In this document: positions 18,978-27,896 of the stretch, piece by piece
How the letters are laid out: every line of letters begins with the position of its first letter
Position numbering within the stretch: the stretch's first letter is position 1
Notes under the pieces: model-generated
Told to the model about the DNA's origin: nothing
Database searches by the model: none
The model's input: the letters and a program-made list of their open reading frames with translations, nothing else
From: Porticoccus sp.
GTDB taxonomy: Bacteria > Pseudomonadota > Gammaproteobacteria > Pseudomonadales > Porticoccaceae
Length of the DNA stretch: 37,196 bases
Reading direction: 5' to 3'
Assembly (NCBI GenBank): GCA_011049795.1
Contig: DRHD01000264.1
Span: 1 to 37,196, forward strand
Program-made: the position numbers and the translations under genes

Positions 18978-19329
18978 ACCGAAACTTCTCCATCTCGATA
19001 CCAACCACGTCAGCGATCCAATAATTAATCACTGGGCATCTCCTGAAAGGCAGGCATAAAGTGAGTAGACGAAAATATAATGATTACTTTAATTTCATAT
19101 AGTTAAGCTTTAATCATGGGTTACACCAAAATGACCACGCCTCCATCAACGACGAAGACAAGAAGCAAACTCTTGCCTGTCAACACCAACCCAACCCGTT
19201 AACAACTCTCAAAATAATGACTTAGAAAAGCCATAATAACAGCCTTTTTATGGCTCTTTTCTAAGCTACCGTAGGGAACAACATAACCTATGATCCGATT
19301 TAAATAACATTGAACCCGAAAGAAAGTCT
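18978..19329. other. Non-coding gap between the PA3496-like gene and the barrel-protein gene
   Basis: This 352-base AT-rich gap separates two divergent genes. It holds a long imperfect hairpin (19221-19265, listed separately). The plus-strand gene that follows has the ribosome-binding sequence GAAAG about 8 bases ahead of its ATG. No convincing gene, tRNA or other element is visible; a 28-codon frame at 19116-19202 has no ribosome-binding site. Confidence 0.6.
19221..19265. repeat. Long imperfect inverted repeat
   Basis: CTTAGAAAAGCCATAA (19221-19236) pairs with TTATGGCTCTTTTCTAAG (19248-19265), with one C bulged on the right side and one further unpaired base, around an 11-base loop that ends in T's. 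The stem is about 16 base pairs. It lies 64 bases before the start of the barrel-protein gene. It may be a regulatory leader, a protein-binding palindrome or a weak terminator; no U-tract directly follows on the plus strand. Confidence 0.55.
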
Positions 19330-20616
19330 ATGGCCAATCCATATAGCAACTTCACGAAAATGGTGATACTCGCCTATCTAAGCATATTACCTACGCAGTC
19401 AATGGCGAGGGACCTCAATGAAATCATCCCGAGCTTATACGGTGGCGATGGCGTCACCCTAGAGGATAATCCATTTTTCTCTCATAGCGCGCATTTTGCA
19501 CAGGATAGTCTGGAAAACTTACAAGAGCTAGCTGAGACACTGTCCGACTTTTCTCAACCATCGCTCTCATCAATCGTCGGCCTGACCTTTGAGTTCGACC
19601 CCATTCTGGATGAATTTGTCCAAACAACATCTACACAGAGCCTGGGTTCCTCTCTGACAGAACGCCCCCAAACCGGGGGTAAAGGCGTGTTAACTTTTGG
19701 TATCGCCTATGGCCATACCAAATTTTCCGAGCTCGATGGGCGTGATTTAGACAACCTTACCGTTGACTTAGGACATGTAGATACGGGGCCCAACGCACTT
19801 ACCTGCCTGGCCCCGGGGTTTCCCAATCCACCACCAGCTGATTGCTACCGCTTTATAGACGATGTGGTGCGTTTAACCTTGAATCTAGACATTACCCAGC
19901 AGTTTATAAGCTTGTCGACAAATTATGGCTTAACTGAAAACCTGGATGTCGGGTTTCACCTCCCAATCTTACACACTGAAGTTAGCGTCTCTTCGGTAGG
20001 ATCCATTGTTAACGATCCATCCATTGTCTTTTCACCCATTGGTGGTAACGGTTCTGTCCATAACTTTGACCCCGTCAATGAAGATAGTCCTTTCTCGTCT
20101 GCCTCCGGTAGTCATACTGGCCTGGGTGATTTGTTTATCCATGCAAAACATCATTTCTACCACAGTGAGAAACTGAACTTAGGGTCATTTTTTCAAGTTC
20201 GATTACCCACGGGTGATGAGGATAACCTACAAGGCATTGAAGACGTTGGTGGTAAAGCAATGTTACTTGCTGATGCGATATTCCCCCTTAATAAGGGCAC
20301 CCTAACGCCTTATTTAAATGTTGGTATTGAGATGAATACCAGTAATTCAGGACAGGAGAAGTTAGCGTATAATCTGGGGTTGGAATACGACGTAATTTCA
20401 GGCAAGCATCACACCTCTGTAGCTATCGATTTCATGGGCAGAAATACCATCACGAACAAAAACGACAGTTGCAATGAAAAATATGATCTCGGCCTGGGCA
20501 TAAAATATGCGTTAACAGAACGTGGGTCTGTCTACGCAAATATCATTTTGCCCGTTAATGATTCCGGGCTCCGCCCAGATGTGACTTACCTTTTTGGCGT
20601 TAATTGGACCAAATAA
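19330..20616 (+). CDS. Predicted outer-membrane beta-barrel protein, phenol-MetA-like transporter family
   Basis: A 428-residue secreted protein. The N-terminus has a signal peptide (about 1-26, cleavage near SMA-RD). The mature part alternates polar and hydrophobic residues and is rich in short aromatic/glycine strands. Blocks such as LSTNYGLTENLDVGFHLPI, GLGDLFIHAKHHF and FFQVRLPTGDEDNLQG resemble the PF13557 type of outer-membrane proteins linked to phenol degradation clusters (MetA-like). The chain ends with a strand terminating in W-T-K, not the common final Phe. Two cysteines (TCLAPGFPNPPPADCYRF) may form a disulfide in a loop. It is 4 bases ahead of the periplasmic binding-protein gene and probably starts an operon with it and the hybrid kinase. 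Confidence 0.72.
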   Translation: MANPYSNFTKMVILAYLSILPTQSMARDLNEIIPSLYGGDGVTLEDNPFFSHSAHFAQDSLENLQELAETLSDFSQPSLSSIVGLTFEFDPILDEFVQTTSTQSLGSSLTERPQTGGKGVLTFGIAYGHTKFSELDGRDLDNLTVDLGHVDTGPNALTCLAPGFPNPPPADCYRFIDDVVRLTLNLDITQQFISLSTNYGLTENLDVGFHLPILHTEVSVSSVGSIVNDPSIVFSPIGGNGSVHNFDPVNEDSPFSSASGSHTGLGDLFIHAKHHFYHSEKLNLGSFFQVRLPTGDEDNLQGIEDVGGKAMLLADAIFPLNKGTLTPYLNVGIEMNTSNSGQEKLAYNLGLEYDVISGKHHTSVAIDFMGRNTITNKNDSCNEKYDLGLGIKYALTERGSVYANIILPVNDSGLRPDVTYLFGVNWTK

Positions 20617-20620
20617 ATTC

Positions 20621-21565
20621 ATGAATCAGTTAGCCGCCTTACTTTGCATAGGTATCCTCACCCTGGCTACCGTAGGCCCTTCGCCAGTCCTGGCAGAAGT
20701 AGATACCCACACCTTATATATTATAAAAACCAAATCACTACCCGCAATCGATCAAGTCATTTCGTCAATCAAGAACGCTAACCCGTATAACATTATTATC
20801 AAAGAGTTCGATCTTGATGGGAAACCAGAACGTAGCAACACCATCGTTGAATCCATTCAATCGCAAATCACTAACCCCGCTAATGCGACAGTCATGACCC
20901 TGGGAACCCCAGCAACACAACTTGCTATAGATCAACTGAAAAGTATTAATATCATCTACACGATGACCGACAGCATAAAACTAAGCCTGTCTTCCCATAA
21001 AAATATCTACGAGGTATCAGACAAACCTGATATTGCTCAGCAATTACATATTCTGGAGAAATTTCTACCCGCAGTAAAAAAAGTTGGCATCATGGCTGCA
21101 GAAAAATATATGAGCAACATGAAGATTGAAATAAACGAGGCAAAAAACTCATCAAACCTTCATATTCTTCTGAAAACCATAACAACACCCAAAGAAGTAC
21201 CCTCGGTGTTTAGGGCGCTTATTCCAGAAATAGATGCCATCATTTTTATTCAGGACCCCACCGTCATTAATGGCATGTCCTACAAATACCTGGTTACCAC
21301 AGCACTTGAAAACAATAAACCGACTTTAGTTTATTCAAATTATCTAGTGAAAGCTGGATTCTTGGGTGCCTACCTCCCAACACCGGAATACATTGCCCAA
21401 CAAACAATAACGTTAGTTGGTGAGTTTCTTCATAAAGAACCGATGGCCGCGGAGCAAGTACATGATGAACAACAACTAATACTACACATCAATAAAAAAA
21501 CGCTCCAAATGCTCAATATCCAGATACCAAAATCCATATCAAACATAACGACACTGGGTAATTAG
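20621..21565 (+). CDS. Periplasmic ABC-type substrate-binding protein (PF04392-like)
   Basis: A 314-residue protein from the ATG at 20621; an upstream frame from 20594 would overlap the barrel-protein gene. It has a signal peptide (about 1-26, cleavage at VLA-E). The mature protein has the two-lobed pattern of the ABC_sub_bind family: a first lobe with [17 protein letters not shown], and a second lobe with [27 protein letters not shown] and the conserved [19 protein letters not shown] block. No permease or ATPase gene is adjacent. It sits 4 bases upstream of the hybrid kinase, so it more likely presents a ligand to the kinase than feeds a transporter, in the manner of LuxP/LuxQ or TorT/TorS. 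This role is an inference. Confidence 0.8.
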   Translation: MNQLAALLCIGILTLATVGPSPVLAEVDTHTLYIIKTKSLPAIDQVISSIKNANPYNIIIKEFDLDGKPERSNTIVESIQSQITNPANATVMTLGTPATQLAIDQLKSINIIYTMTDSIKLSLSSHKNIYEVSDKPDIAQQLHILEKFLPAVKKVGIMAAEKYMSNMKIEINEAKNSSNLHILLKTITTPKEVPSVFRALIPEIDAIIFIQDPTVINGMSYKYLVTTALENNKPTLVYSNYLVKAGFLGAYLPTPEYIAQQTITLVGEFLHKEPMAAEQVHDEQQLILHINKKTLQMLNIQIPKSISNITTLGN

Positions 21566-21569
21566 ACCA

Positions 21570-23711
21570 ATGAATGCACTGACGAAATATAGAATTATTT
21601 TTAGATGCAACAGCTTAAAAGTTAAAAGCATCGCATTTCTAGTTGCATTGGTGTTTTTTGTTACCCTGACATTAACCTGGTTATCTCTCAGTAAAATGTA
21701 CAGTGTAATGCATGAAGAACTCGACAAGCGCGGGTTTTCTGAAGCCAGCACTCTTGCCCAGGACAGTTATTACGGCCTACTGATAGAAGACCAAAATATT
21801 CTGGACCAACTGATTAAAAGTCGGCTAAACCGACATGATATCGCCTCTGTTCATATCGTTAATCAGTCAGGAATTCTTATTGCCTCCAGCGATAATAAAC
21901 ACCTGAACAGCAAGCTTCAGGATTTATTTATAGAAAGCGCAGTTGCCAAAGGGGAAAAACACGCCAAACAAATTCACATCCATAGAAGAGGCCAGAAAAA
22001 CAGCCCTCACAACAACAAAACAAAGCCTAGCAAAGACTTGCATTACTATTATTCACCCGTGCTGCTCAACAAGAGCACACTTGCAGATAGCCAGAATCTT
22101 GAGGACAACTTTCCCAATGATGACACGGGCTCAACAGAGAATGAATGGATACTGGTTGGCTGGACCAGAGTGGGGCTTTCACTGAATCATCTGCACTCAA
22201 TATTCAATAGTTTATTATTATTTTCTATTGTCATTTCATCCCTGGTATCCATTATCACTATTGGTATTTCTTACATCATCATCCATAAAACGCTAATGCC
22301 TTTAAAGGAAATGTCAAAATCTACTCGTTCGCTGGCGGAAGGAAATTTTTCCGAGGCCCAAGAAATACGTATCACCTCATATGATGAAATTGGTTCGCTA
22401 TCCGCCACGTTCAATTTAATGATCAGAAAACTGCAGGCCTACAGTCACCAGGTAATACGACGGACAAGACAGTTAAATAAAGCAAAGCAAATTGCTGAAT
22501 CAGCAAATATTGCAAAGAGTGATTTCCTCGCCAATATGTCTCATGAATTACGTACGCCATTAAATTCTATTATTGGTTATTCAGAAATGTTACTCAGCAG
22601 ACGTCCTGGAGAGCTGAATGAAAAGCAAATACGTTTTGTCAATAATATCTCGAGCAGTGGTGACCATTTACTGGAGTTGGTTAATGATATTCTTGACATC
22701 TCAAAAATTGAAGCGGGAAAAGATGGCCTTAACTTAAGCAAAGTATCCATGACAGCGCTTGCAGAACAAGTCAAATCCACACTAGCCCCCCTTATTCGGG
22801 ACAATAATATTGATTTTAAAATCGATCCAGCCGAACAAGATATCGTTGTTGACGCAGACCAGAAGAAGCTGACACAAATACTATTAAACTTGTTACGCAA
22901 CGCGATTAAATTCACAAATAAAAATGGAAAAGTAACCCTGTCAACCAAATATATCCAACTCAACAATTATATTAAACATGATATAAATGATGCTAAAGGC
23001 ATACTAATCTGTATTCAAGACAGTGGATTGGGCATCAAACCTGAACACCAAACCCTTGTTTTCAACAAATTTGAACAAATCGATTCTTCCTTATCCAGAG
23101 CCCAAGAGGGAACAGGATTGGGACTACCCCTGACAAAAACATTAGTAGAAATGCACAGGGGTGTGATCTGGGTAGAAAGTGACGGCATTCCAGGCAAGGG
23201 CTGCAAGTTTTGTTTTGTGTTGCCCATGTCGCAAGATGAGCCTGAAGACGTTGGTACTGAGAGAGAGATGGAGTTCCCCGGCATTCATCAAACCCCGGCT
23301 GACACCCCTCCATCAGACGACAACATTCTTGTGATTGAAGATGACGTTCTTCTATGGGAATATTTAGCCACCGTACTCAATGACGCTGGCTATTTCGCTA
23401 AATTCTCAGCCAGTGCTGACGAAGGCATCAAAAAAGCACGAGAACTGCAGCCAATGGCTATATTGCTCGATATCAAGCTTTCAGATAAAAGTGGTTTTGA
23501 TGTTATAAAAATCCTGAAATCTCACGGGGACACTAAACACATTCCGATCATTATCATTTCATCAATTGATAAAGACCATCATCAGTCGAATGGCTACATT
23601 GACTGGCTGACCAAACCAATTGACACTCACCGTCTGGTACAATCCCTTAATCAACTGGCAGGAAACAACGCGTCTATTGAATCATCTAGTGATCTTCAGC
23701 ACCCAACTTAA
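21570..23711 (+). CDS. Hybrid sensor histidine kinase with C-terminal receiver domain
   Basis: A 713-residue inner-membrane kinase. Membrane segments at about 21-39 and 211-237 enclose a periplasmic sensor region (about 40-210) that contains a His-rich insert (131-161). HAMP follows (about 238-292). The HisKA H-box SHELRTPLN has phospho-acceptor His325. The ATPase domain has the N-box NLLRNAIKF (Asn444), G1 DSGLGI (484-489) and G2 GTGLGL (514-519). The receiver (about 586-697) has acidic residues E590-D591-D592, phospho-acceptor Asp634 ([11 protein letters not shown]) and Lys682. It probably receives information from the preceding binding protein and passes phosphate through its receiver to an HPt domain; the convergent REC-HPt gene encodes a candidate. 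Confidence 0.93.
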   Translation: MNALTKYRIIFRCNSLKVKSIAFLVALVFFVTLTLTWLSLSKMYSVMHEELDKRGFSEASTLAQDSYYGLLIEDQNILDQLIKSRLNRHDIASVHIVNQSGILIASSDNKHLNSKLQDLFIESAVAKGEKHAKQIHIHRRGQKNSPHNNKTKPSKDLHYYYSPVLLNKSTLADSQNLEDNFPNDDTGSTENEWILVGWTRVGLSLNHLHSIFNSLLLFSIVISSLVSIITIGISYIIIHKTLMPLKEMSKSTRSLAEGNFSEAQEIRITSYDEIGSLSATFNLMIRKLQAYSHQVIRRTRQLNKAKQIAESANIAKSDFLANMSHELRTPLNSIIGYSEMLLSRRPGELNEKQIRFVNNISSSGDHLLELVNDILDISKIEAGKDGLNLSKVSMTALAEQVKSTLAPLIRDNNIDFKIDPAEQDIVVDADQKKLTQILLNLLRNAIKFTNKNGKVTLSTKYIQLNNYIKHDINDAKGILICIQDSGLGIKPEHQTLVFNKFEQIDSSLSRAQEGTGLGLPLTKTLVEMHRGVIWVESDGIPGKGCKFCFVLPMSQDEPEDVGTEREMEFPGIHQTPADTPPSDDNILVIEDDVLLWEYLATVLNDAGYFAKFSASADEGIKKARELQPMAILLDIKLSDKSGFDVIKILKSHGDTKHIPIIIISSIDKDHHQSNGYIDWLTKPIDTHRLVQSLNQLAGNNASIESSSDLQHPT

Positions 23712-23745
23712 GGATGTTGATGACCTGCATGATTAATCCGGTTTT

Positions 23746-24555
23746 CTAACTTTTCTCACAGCAGTGTCTTTCATAATTCTGCAACGCAGGGACCGCAGAG
23801 GCAAACTCTTGCTCCAAGCGGGAAACCAACAGTGGAATAGATAGATTCCCTTTCTCCAAGTGCCAATGCTCAAGGTCATGACAGATTTGAGCCACATTGT
23901 TAATGCCGAGATTAGCACTGCTTGATTTCAACGTATGTGCAGAAAACTTAAGCTTGTTGATATCATCATTATCAGCAGCACAACGGATCTCATTCAGGAT
24001 ATGCTGTGCCTGATCAAAATAAGCCTTTATCAACTGCTTTATGACAGCTGGATCGCTACAAACACCTTCAATCACCTGAAAATCGATATCCTCTGATTCA
24101 CTATTCTCATTCTCAACAACCTCACTAACCGTCTGTTCTTCCTCCGACAGCACCGCGAACGGTTGTTCTATAGCAAGCCATTTTGTCATTAACTCCTGCA
24201 ACTGGTGAAATTTAAATGGCTTGCTTAAATAGTCATCCATGCCTATTTCAAGGCATTTATTTTTATCACCCATAACAGCATTTGCAGTTAATGCAATGAT
24301 TGGCACACGTCGGCCAGCAAACGATTCACCCTCAATTCTACGGATCTCTTGTGTTGCCTGAAAACCATCCATGCCAGCCATATGGCAATCCATTAAAATC
24401 AGCGAAACATCGTCTTTTTTGAATTTATCTACTGCCACCGCACCATCTTCAGCGACGATATATTCGTAATCCATTTCTTCAAGCATGTAGCAAACAAGCT
24501 CAAGATTCATCTGATTATCTTCTACAACTAAAACCTGCCGTGGCTTGCTCATCAT
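23746..24555 (-). CDS. Response regulator with C-terminal HPt domain
   Basis: A 269-residue cytoplasmic phosphorelay protein. The receiver (about 6-126) has E12-D13, phospho-acceptor Asp56 (LILMDCHMAGMDG), Thr90 and Lys112. An acidic linker (about 137-158) leads to an HPt domain (about 160-262) with FSAHTLKSSSANLG, giving phospho-histidine His207. There is no DNA-binding or enzyme output domain. It is encoded opposite the hybrid kinase with 34 bases between the stops, a convergent arrangement that leaves co-regulation open. The most likely role is to take phosphate from the kinase receiver and pass it to a regulator encoded elsewhere. Start is at ATG 24555 or the next ATG. Confidence 0.9.
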   Translation of the reverse strand: MMSKPRQVLVVEDNQMNLELVCYMLEEMDYEYIVAEDGAVAVDKFKKDDVSLILMDCHMAGMDGFQATQEIRRIEGESFAGRRVPIIALTANAVMGDKNKCLEIGMDDYLSKPFKFHQLQELMTKWLAIEQPFAVLSEEEQTVSEVVENENSESEDIDFQVIEGVCSDPAVIKQLIKAYFDQAQHILNEIRCAADNDDINKLKFSAHTLKSSSANLGINNVAQICHDLEHWHLEKGNLSIPLLVSRLEQEFASAVPALQNYERHCCEKS

Positions 24556-24686
24556 TAGAGCGCCCCAACAGTTTGGTTTTGATTGTTATTTTTCAAAATA
24601 CGTCCCTTTTTACCTTATCTAGCGTATTGATCCATTTGAGGAATAATTATTATAGATGTGCTCACAAATTTTCAGGAAGCACAATG

Positions 24687-25325
24687 TCACACTTCAGCCA
24701 TACATTTTTTCAATTCAGCGAAATTTGACAGTACCACAAGGTCATCTGGGCGATCAATATCTGGCAGTGCTGGCAACTCCTTCCACCGCCAACCAAGATT
24801 ACTCAATCTTTTCCGAGTCACTCCCATCACCTCCCCAGAACCCCAGGGAACCCCTGTAAACAATTTCAGGTCTAAACGGTTCAACCCCACCAACACATAC
24901 CCTCCATCCGTGGCCGGACCAAATACTGCGGGCACATCATCAAGAGCCTCCAACGCTTGCGTAATATACTCACCATTAATGGCTGGGCAGTCACTGCCAA
25001 TAATAATCACCCGATTAAACTGTCCCAATCGCTCGGCAAAGGCATTGGCCATTCGCTCGCCGAGATCGCGACCTTGCTGCTCGACCAGCTGAACATCCGT
25101 GTCTTCGATTAATTGATGAAAAAAATCATGTTCAGCACTGCACCATAATTCCAGGTTCGAGACGGCAGATGCCTGATGAATACGAAACTGATAATCCACC
25201 AGTGCGCGATGTAATTGCAGGCTCCCAGCTTCACCCAATGCAGGCTGAAGCCGTGTTTTCACACGTCCCTGAATGGGGACTTTTGCAAATTGAAGCAAAC
25301 AACTATCGGGGTACTGTACAGCCAT
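24687..25325 (-). CDS. Glycosyltransferase of the TIGR04282/DUF2064 type
   Basis: A 212-residue soluble GT-A-like protein. The motif FAKVPIQGRVKTRLQPALG (about 13-31) is the nucleotide-binding pattern of the DUF2064 family. The blocks RDLGERMANAF (about 86-96), VIIIGSDCPAINGEYI (about 105-120) and PATDGGYVLVGL (about 137-148) are also typical. Members of this family accompany arsenosugar-type radical SAM enzymes. It is the last gene of an apparent three-gene operon, 14 bases after the other glycosyltransferase. Substrate and product are not shown by the sequence. Confidence 0.85.
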   Translation of the reverse strand: MAVQYPDSCLLQFAKVPIQGRVKTRLQPALGEAGSLQLHRALVDYQFRIHQASAVSNLELWCSAEHDFFHQLIEDTDVQLVEQQGRDLGERMANAFAERLGQFNRVIIIGSDCPAINGEYITQALEALDDVPAVFGPATDGGYVLVGLNRLDLKLFTGVPWGSGEVMGVTRKRLSNLGWRWKELPALPDIDRPDDLVVLSNFAELKKCMAEV

Positions 25326-25339
25326 TCTGGATAGCTCTC

Positions 25340-26029
25340 TTATTGCGAATAGTACTGCCTAGCCAAATATTGGGGAGAAACACCTAAAAAGTAGGCCAGA
25401 CGTAGACGCCACATCTGCACAACAGTCCGGAGAATACCTCGTTGCTCCCACCGACGACTCGAGGTAGTGACAACGCCCCGCTGAAATGAGGGTTGACTAA
25501 CCCTTTTCAGGCGACGACAAAACTCAACGTCCTCCATCAAGGGAATATTGGCAAAACCATTGAAAGATTCAAATAATGTACGGCGAACAAACAGTGTCTG
25601 GTCACCAGTGCCGATACCGAACAATTGTGAACGTATATTCATCCCACGCTCGATCACTCGAAATGGCCATGTTGAGCAGCTCAACTTAACAGGGAAAAAC
25701 CCCCAATTCAGACCGTCCAACCAGGCCGTTGAGAAATCAGAGGGTAGCTCGGTATCTGCATGTAGAAACATCAGATATTCACCACGGGCATACCCCGCCC
25801 CGGTATTCATTTGTTGTGCGCGTCCCCGTTCACTACTCACCACTTGGTCAGCATACAACTCTGCCAGCTCACGGGTATGGTCTGTGCTCCCACCATCAGC
25901 AACAATGACTTCAACGCCCATACCCCGAATACTTACGTCACGAAGCGGTTGTAACGCCTCGAGGCAAGGACCAATGTCTGACTGCTCATTAAGCGAAGGA
26001 ATAATGATACTGAGAAATACACCCATCAT
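25340..26029 (-). CDS. Family 2 glycosyltransferase of the TIGR04283 type
   Basis: A 229-residue glycosyltransferase. The start block SIIIPSLNEQSDIGPCLEAL, the ADGGSTDHT nucleotide-sugar motif (about 44-52), the GRAQQMNTGAGYARG block and the DxD-type LHADTELP (about 93-100) place it in the GT2 group. The further VRRTLFESFNGFANIPLMED block is typical of TIGR04283 enzymes. These pair with TIGR04282 enzymes and ArsS in arsenosugar clusters. Its ATG shares a base with the arsS stop codon (TAATG), so it is translationally coupled to arsS. Two ATG codons occur in a row; the first is taken. Confidence 0.87.
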   Translation of the reverse strand: MMGVFLSIIIPSLNEQSDIGPCLEALQPLRDVSIRGMGVEVIVADGGSTDHTRELAELYADQVVSSERGRAQQMNTGAGYARGEYLMFLHADTELPSDFSTAWLDGLNWGFFPVKLSCSTWPFRVIERGMNIRSQLFGIGTGDQTLFVRRTLFESFNGFANIPLMEDVEFCRRLKRVSQPSFQRGVVTTSSRRWEQRGILRTVVQMWRLRLAYFLGVSPQYLARQYYSQ

Positions 26030-27072
26030 TAATCCAGAGCGCCGCCACAGCTACTGCCCTGACCCGCCGTACAACCATAACAATGGTCAGCAATAGCGAT
26101 AGAATGCCCGGTAACGTCCATAGTAAGTAGGTCACGCAAATGATGCTGTCCATCTGAGGCAATCATCTCATCCAACCCTGATACTGACCCTGACACTACT
26201 ACAGGCACTGACATGGGCGTTTCCAGCATTTGATTAAAATCACAATCATATAGATTGCCAAGCCAGTCCACACTCACGGTAGTCCGACACATCACTGTAT
26301 CCAAATTCAATGCCAAAAAATTATCCTTCAGAAGCTGCATGTATTGTTCATACCCATTCTTGGCCAAAAGTACTGCACCAAAACGACTAATGGGCATATT
26401 GGTTATCGTAAATAACTGATTAAAGACTATGCCGTGATCCTCGCTGAGCCGCAGTTTATACTCCGCTTCCAATTGCTGTTGGTCCGGTGGTAAAAAAGCG
26501 CCATTGGGGTTATAAACCAGATTCAATGGCAGGCCTTCATCAATCCCGTAACCAATCTTATTGAGTGTTTTAAGTGCATCAATGCTTTGCTCAAACACAC
26601 CCTTACCCCGCTGCTCTGTTACATTCTTTTCTGAAAAGCAGGGCAGCGAAGCAACCACAGTGACCTTATGGTCAGCAAGAAACTGGGCTAAATCCTGATA
26701 CCCCGGCTCCAGCAAAATGGTTAGATTACAGCGATCAATCACTTCAACCCCCAATTTACTGGCTTCTGCAACCAGATAACGAAAGTGAGGGTTCATCTCT
26801 GGGGCGCCACCGGTAAGATCTAACGTCTTCACGTTCTTCTCTCTCAAGACCTCAAGGACTATCTCTATGGTCGCCATATCCATCAATTCTGTACGACTGG
26901 GGCCAGCGTTCACGTGGCAATGGGTACAACTGAGATTGCAGAGATAGCCTAAATTGACCTGTAGGGTCGTCAGTGCTGTTCTTTGCAAGGGGGGGAAGTC
27001 TGTGTTCAATAACAAGGGACGAGTATCGCGCATGGGGGGATTCTGCCAGAATATCTTTTCAATGTGACCCAT
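26029..27072 (-). CDS. arsS: ArsS-like radical SAM protein of arsenosugar biosynthesis
   Basis: A 347-residue radical S-adenosylmethionine enzyme. LGYLCNLSCTHCHVNAGPSR (about 41-60) holds the iron-sulfur ligands Cys45, Cys49 and Cys52. The blocks LDLTGGAPEMNPHFRYL and VIDRCNLTIL follow. The Cys-rich C-terminus includes DCDFNQML and HCYGCTAGQGSSCGG; in some members of this family (TIGR04167) a selenocysteine is found there, but here all are ordinary Cys codons. ArsS is thought to move the deoxyadenosyl group to dimethylarsenite, after methylation by ArsM. No arsM is in the window. The start may instead be the Met14 codon at 27033, which fits the usual family N-terminus better. It is divergent from cobB. 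Confidence 0.86.
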   Translation of the reverse strand: MGHIEKIFWQNPPMRDTRPLLLNTDFPPLQRTALTTLQVNLGYLCNLSCTHCHVNAGPSRTELMDMATIEIVLEVLREKNVKTLDLTGGAPEMNPHFRYLVAEASKLGVEVIDRCNLTILLEPGYQDLAQFLADHKVTVVASLPCFSEKNVTEQRGKGVFEQSIDALKTLNKIGYGIDEGLPLNLVYNPNGAFLPPDQQQLEAEYKLRLSEDHGIVFNQLFTITNMPISRFGAVLLAKNGYEQYMQLLKDNFLALNLDTVMCRTTVSVDWLGNLYDCDFNQMLETPMSVPVVVSGSVSGLDEMIASDGQHHLRDLLTMDVTGHSIAIADHCYGCTAGQGSSCGGALD

Positions 27073-27161
27073 TGGTCAAGAAAAAGTTTAGTGTTGCACT
27101 CACACAATGGTCGATTAAAGTTACGTTATTCTTACAAATGACTCCCTATAACAGGTAACTC

Positions 27162-27878
27162 ATGTCCAAAAAGCACTATGAGGCCGTGGTGGTATTAACC
27201 GGTGCAGGTATATCGGCTGAATCAGGTATCCGCACGTTTCGAGCAAGTGATGGACTCTGGGAGGACCATCACATTGAGGATGTGGCATCCCCTGAAGGGT
27301 TTGCAAAAGACCCTGACAAGGTTCACCTTTTTTACAATCAGCGACGCGACCAGCTACTCAATCAAGGTATAGAGCCTAATCCCGCTCATTTAGCCTTGGC
27401 AAATTTTGAGCAACGATTTTCCGGCACTTACACCCTGATCACCCAGAATATTGATGACCTGCATGAGCGGGCAGGCTCAAACAGCCCATTGCATATGCAC
27501 GGTGAATTATTAAAAATTCGCTGCCATCAATCTGGCCGTATCTTTGAGTGCAGAGAAAACACCACCCCCTTGTCAAAGTGCCCCTGCTGCCGGATGCCAG
27601 GGAACCTGCGGCCTCATGTTGTATGGTTTGGAGAAATGCCCCTCTTCATGAATGAAATTTACCAGGCCTTGAACAGCTGTGATCTATTTATTGCCATTGG
27701 CACTTCCGGCAATGTTTATCCAGCCGCTGGTTTTTTTGAAACAGCCAAAATGGCGGGAGCCCACACTGCGGAATTGAACCTTGAACCCTCAATCAATAGC
27801 TCACAGTTTGACGAGCAGCATGATGGCCCAGCCTCTGAGGTGATCCCTCACTACTTCAAGGCCCTCCTCACTGGATAA
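27162..27878 (+). CDS. cobB: NAD-dependent protein deacylase CobB (sirtuin)
   Basis: CobB removes acetyl and other acyl groups from protein lysines in an NAD-dependent reaction. The 238-residue protein has the NAD-binding [20 protein letters not shown] (about 14-33), [11 protein letters not shown] (95-105), catalytic His113 (LHMHGE) and a cysteine zinc cluster (RCHQSG...FEC, CPCC). It also has [18 protein letters not shown] and ELNLEPS. Tyr58 and Arg61 (FYNQRR) match the class III pattern that allows removal of succinyl and malonyl groups. The sequence closely follows E. coli CobB. The ATG at 27162 follows an AGG at about 6 bases. It diverges from arsS and converges with the M14-type gene. 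Confidence 0.96.
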   Translation: MSKKHYEAVVVLTGAGISAESGIRTFRASDGLWEDHHIEDVASPEGFAKDPDKVHLFYNQRRDQLLNQGIEPNPAHLALANFEQRFSGTYTLITQNIDDLHERAGSNSPLHMHGELLKIRCHQSGRIFECRENTTPLSKCPCCRMPGNLRPHVVWFGEMPLFMNEIYQALNSCDLFIAIGTSGNVYPAAGFFETAKMAGAHTAELNLEPSINSSQFDEQHDGPASEVIPHYFKALLTG

Positions 27879-27896
27879 CGTTGAGGTTGGTCTGAA

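Noticed and set aside
19116..19202. 28-codon open frame in the gap upstream of the signalling island
   Set aside because: No ribosome-binding site, low-complexity Thr/Pro/Lys content and no recognisable pattern.
21539..21751. Minus-strand frame across the binding-protein/kinase junction
   Set aside because: Antisense to the start of the clearly coding kinase gene; no start signals.
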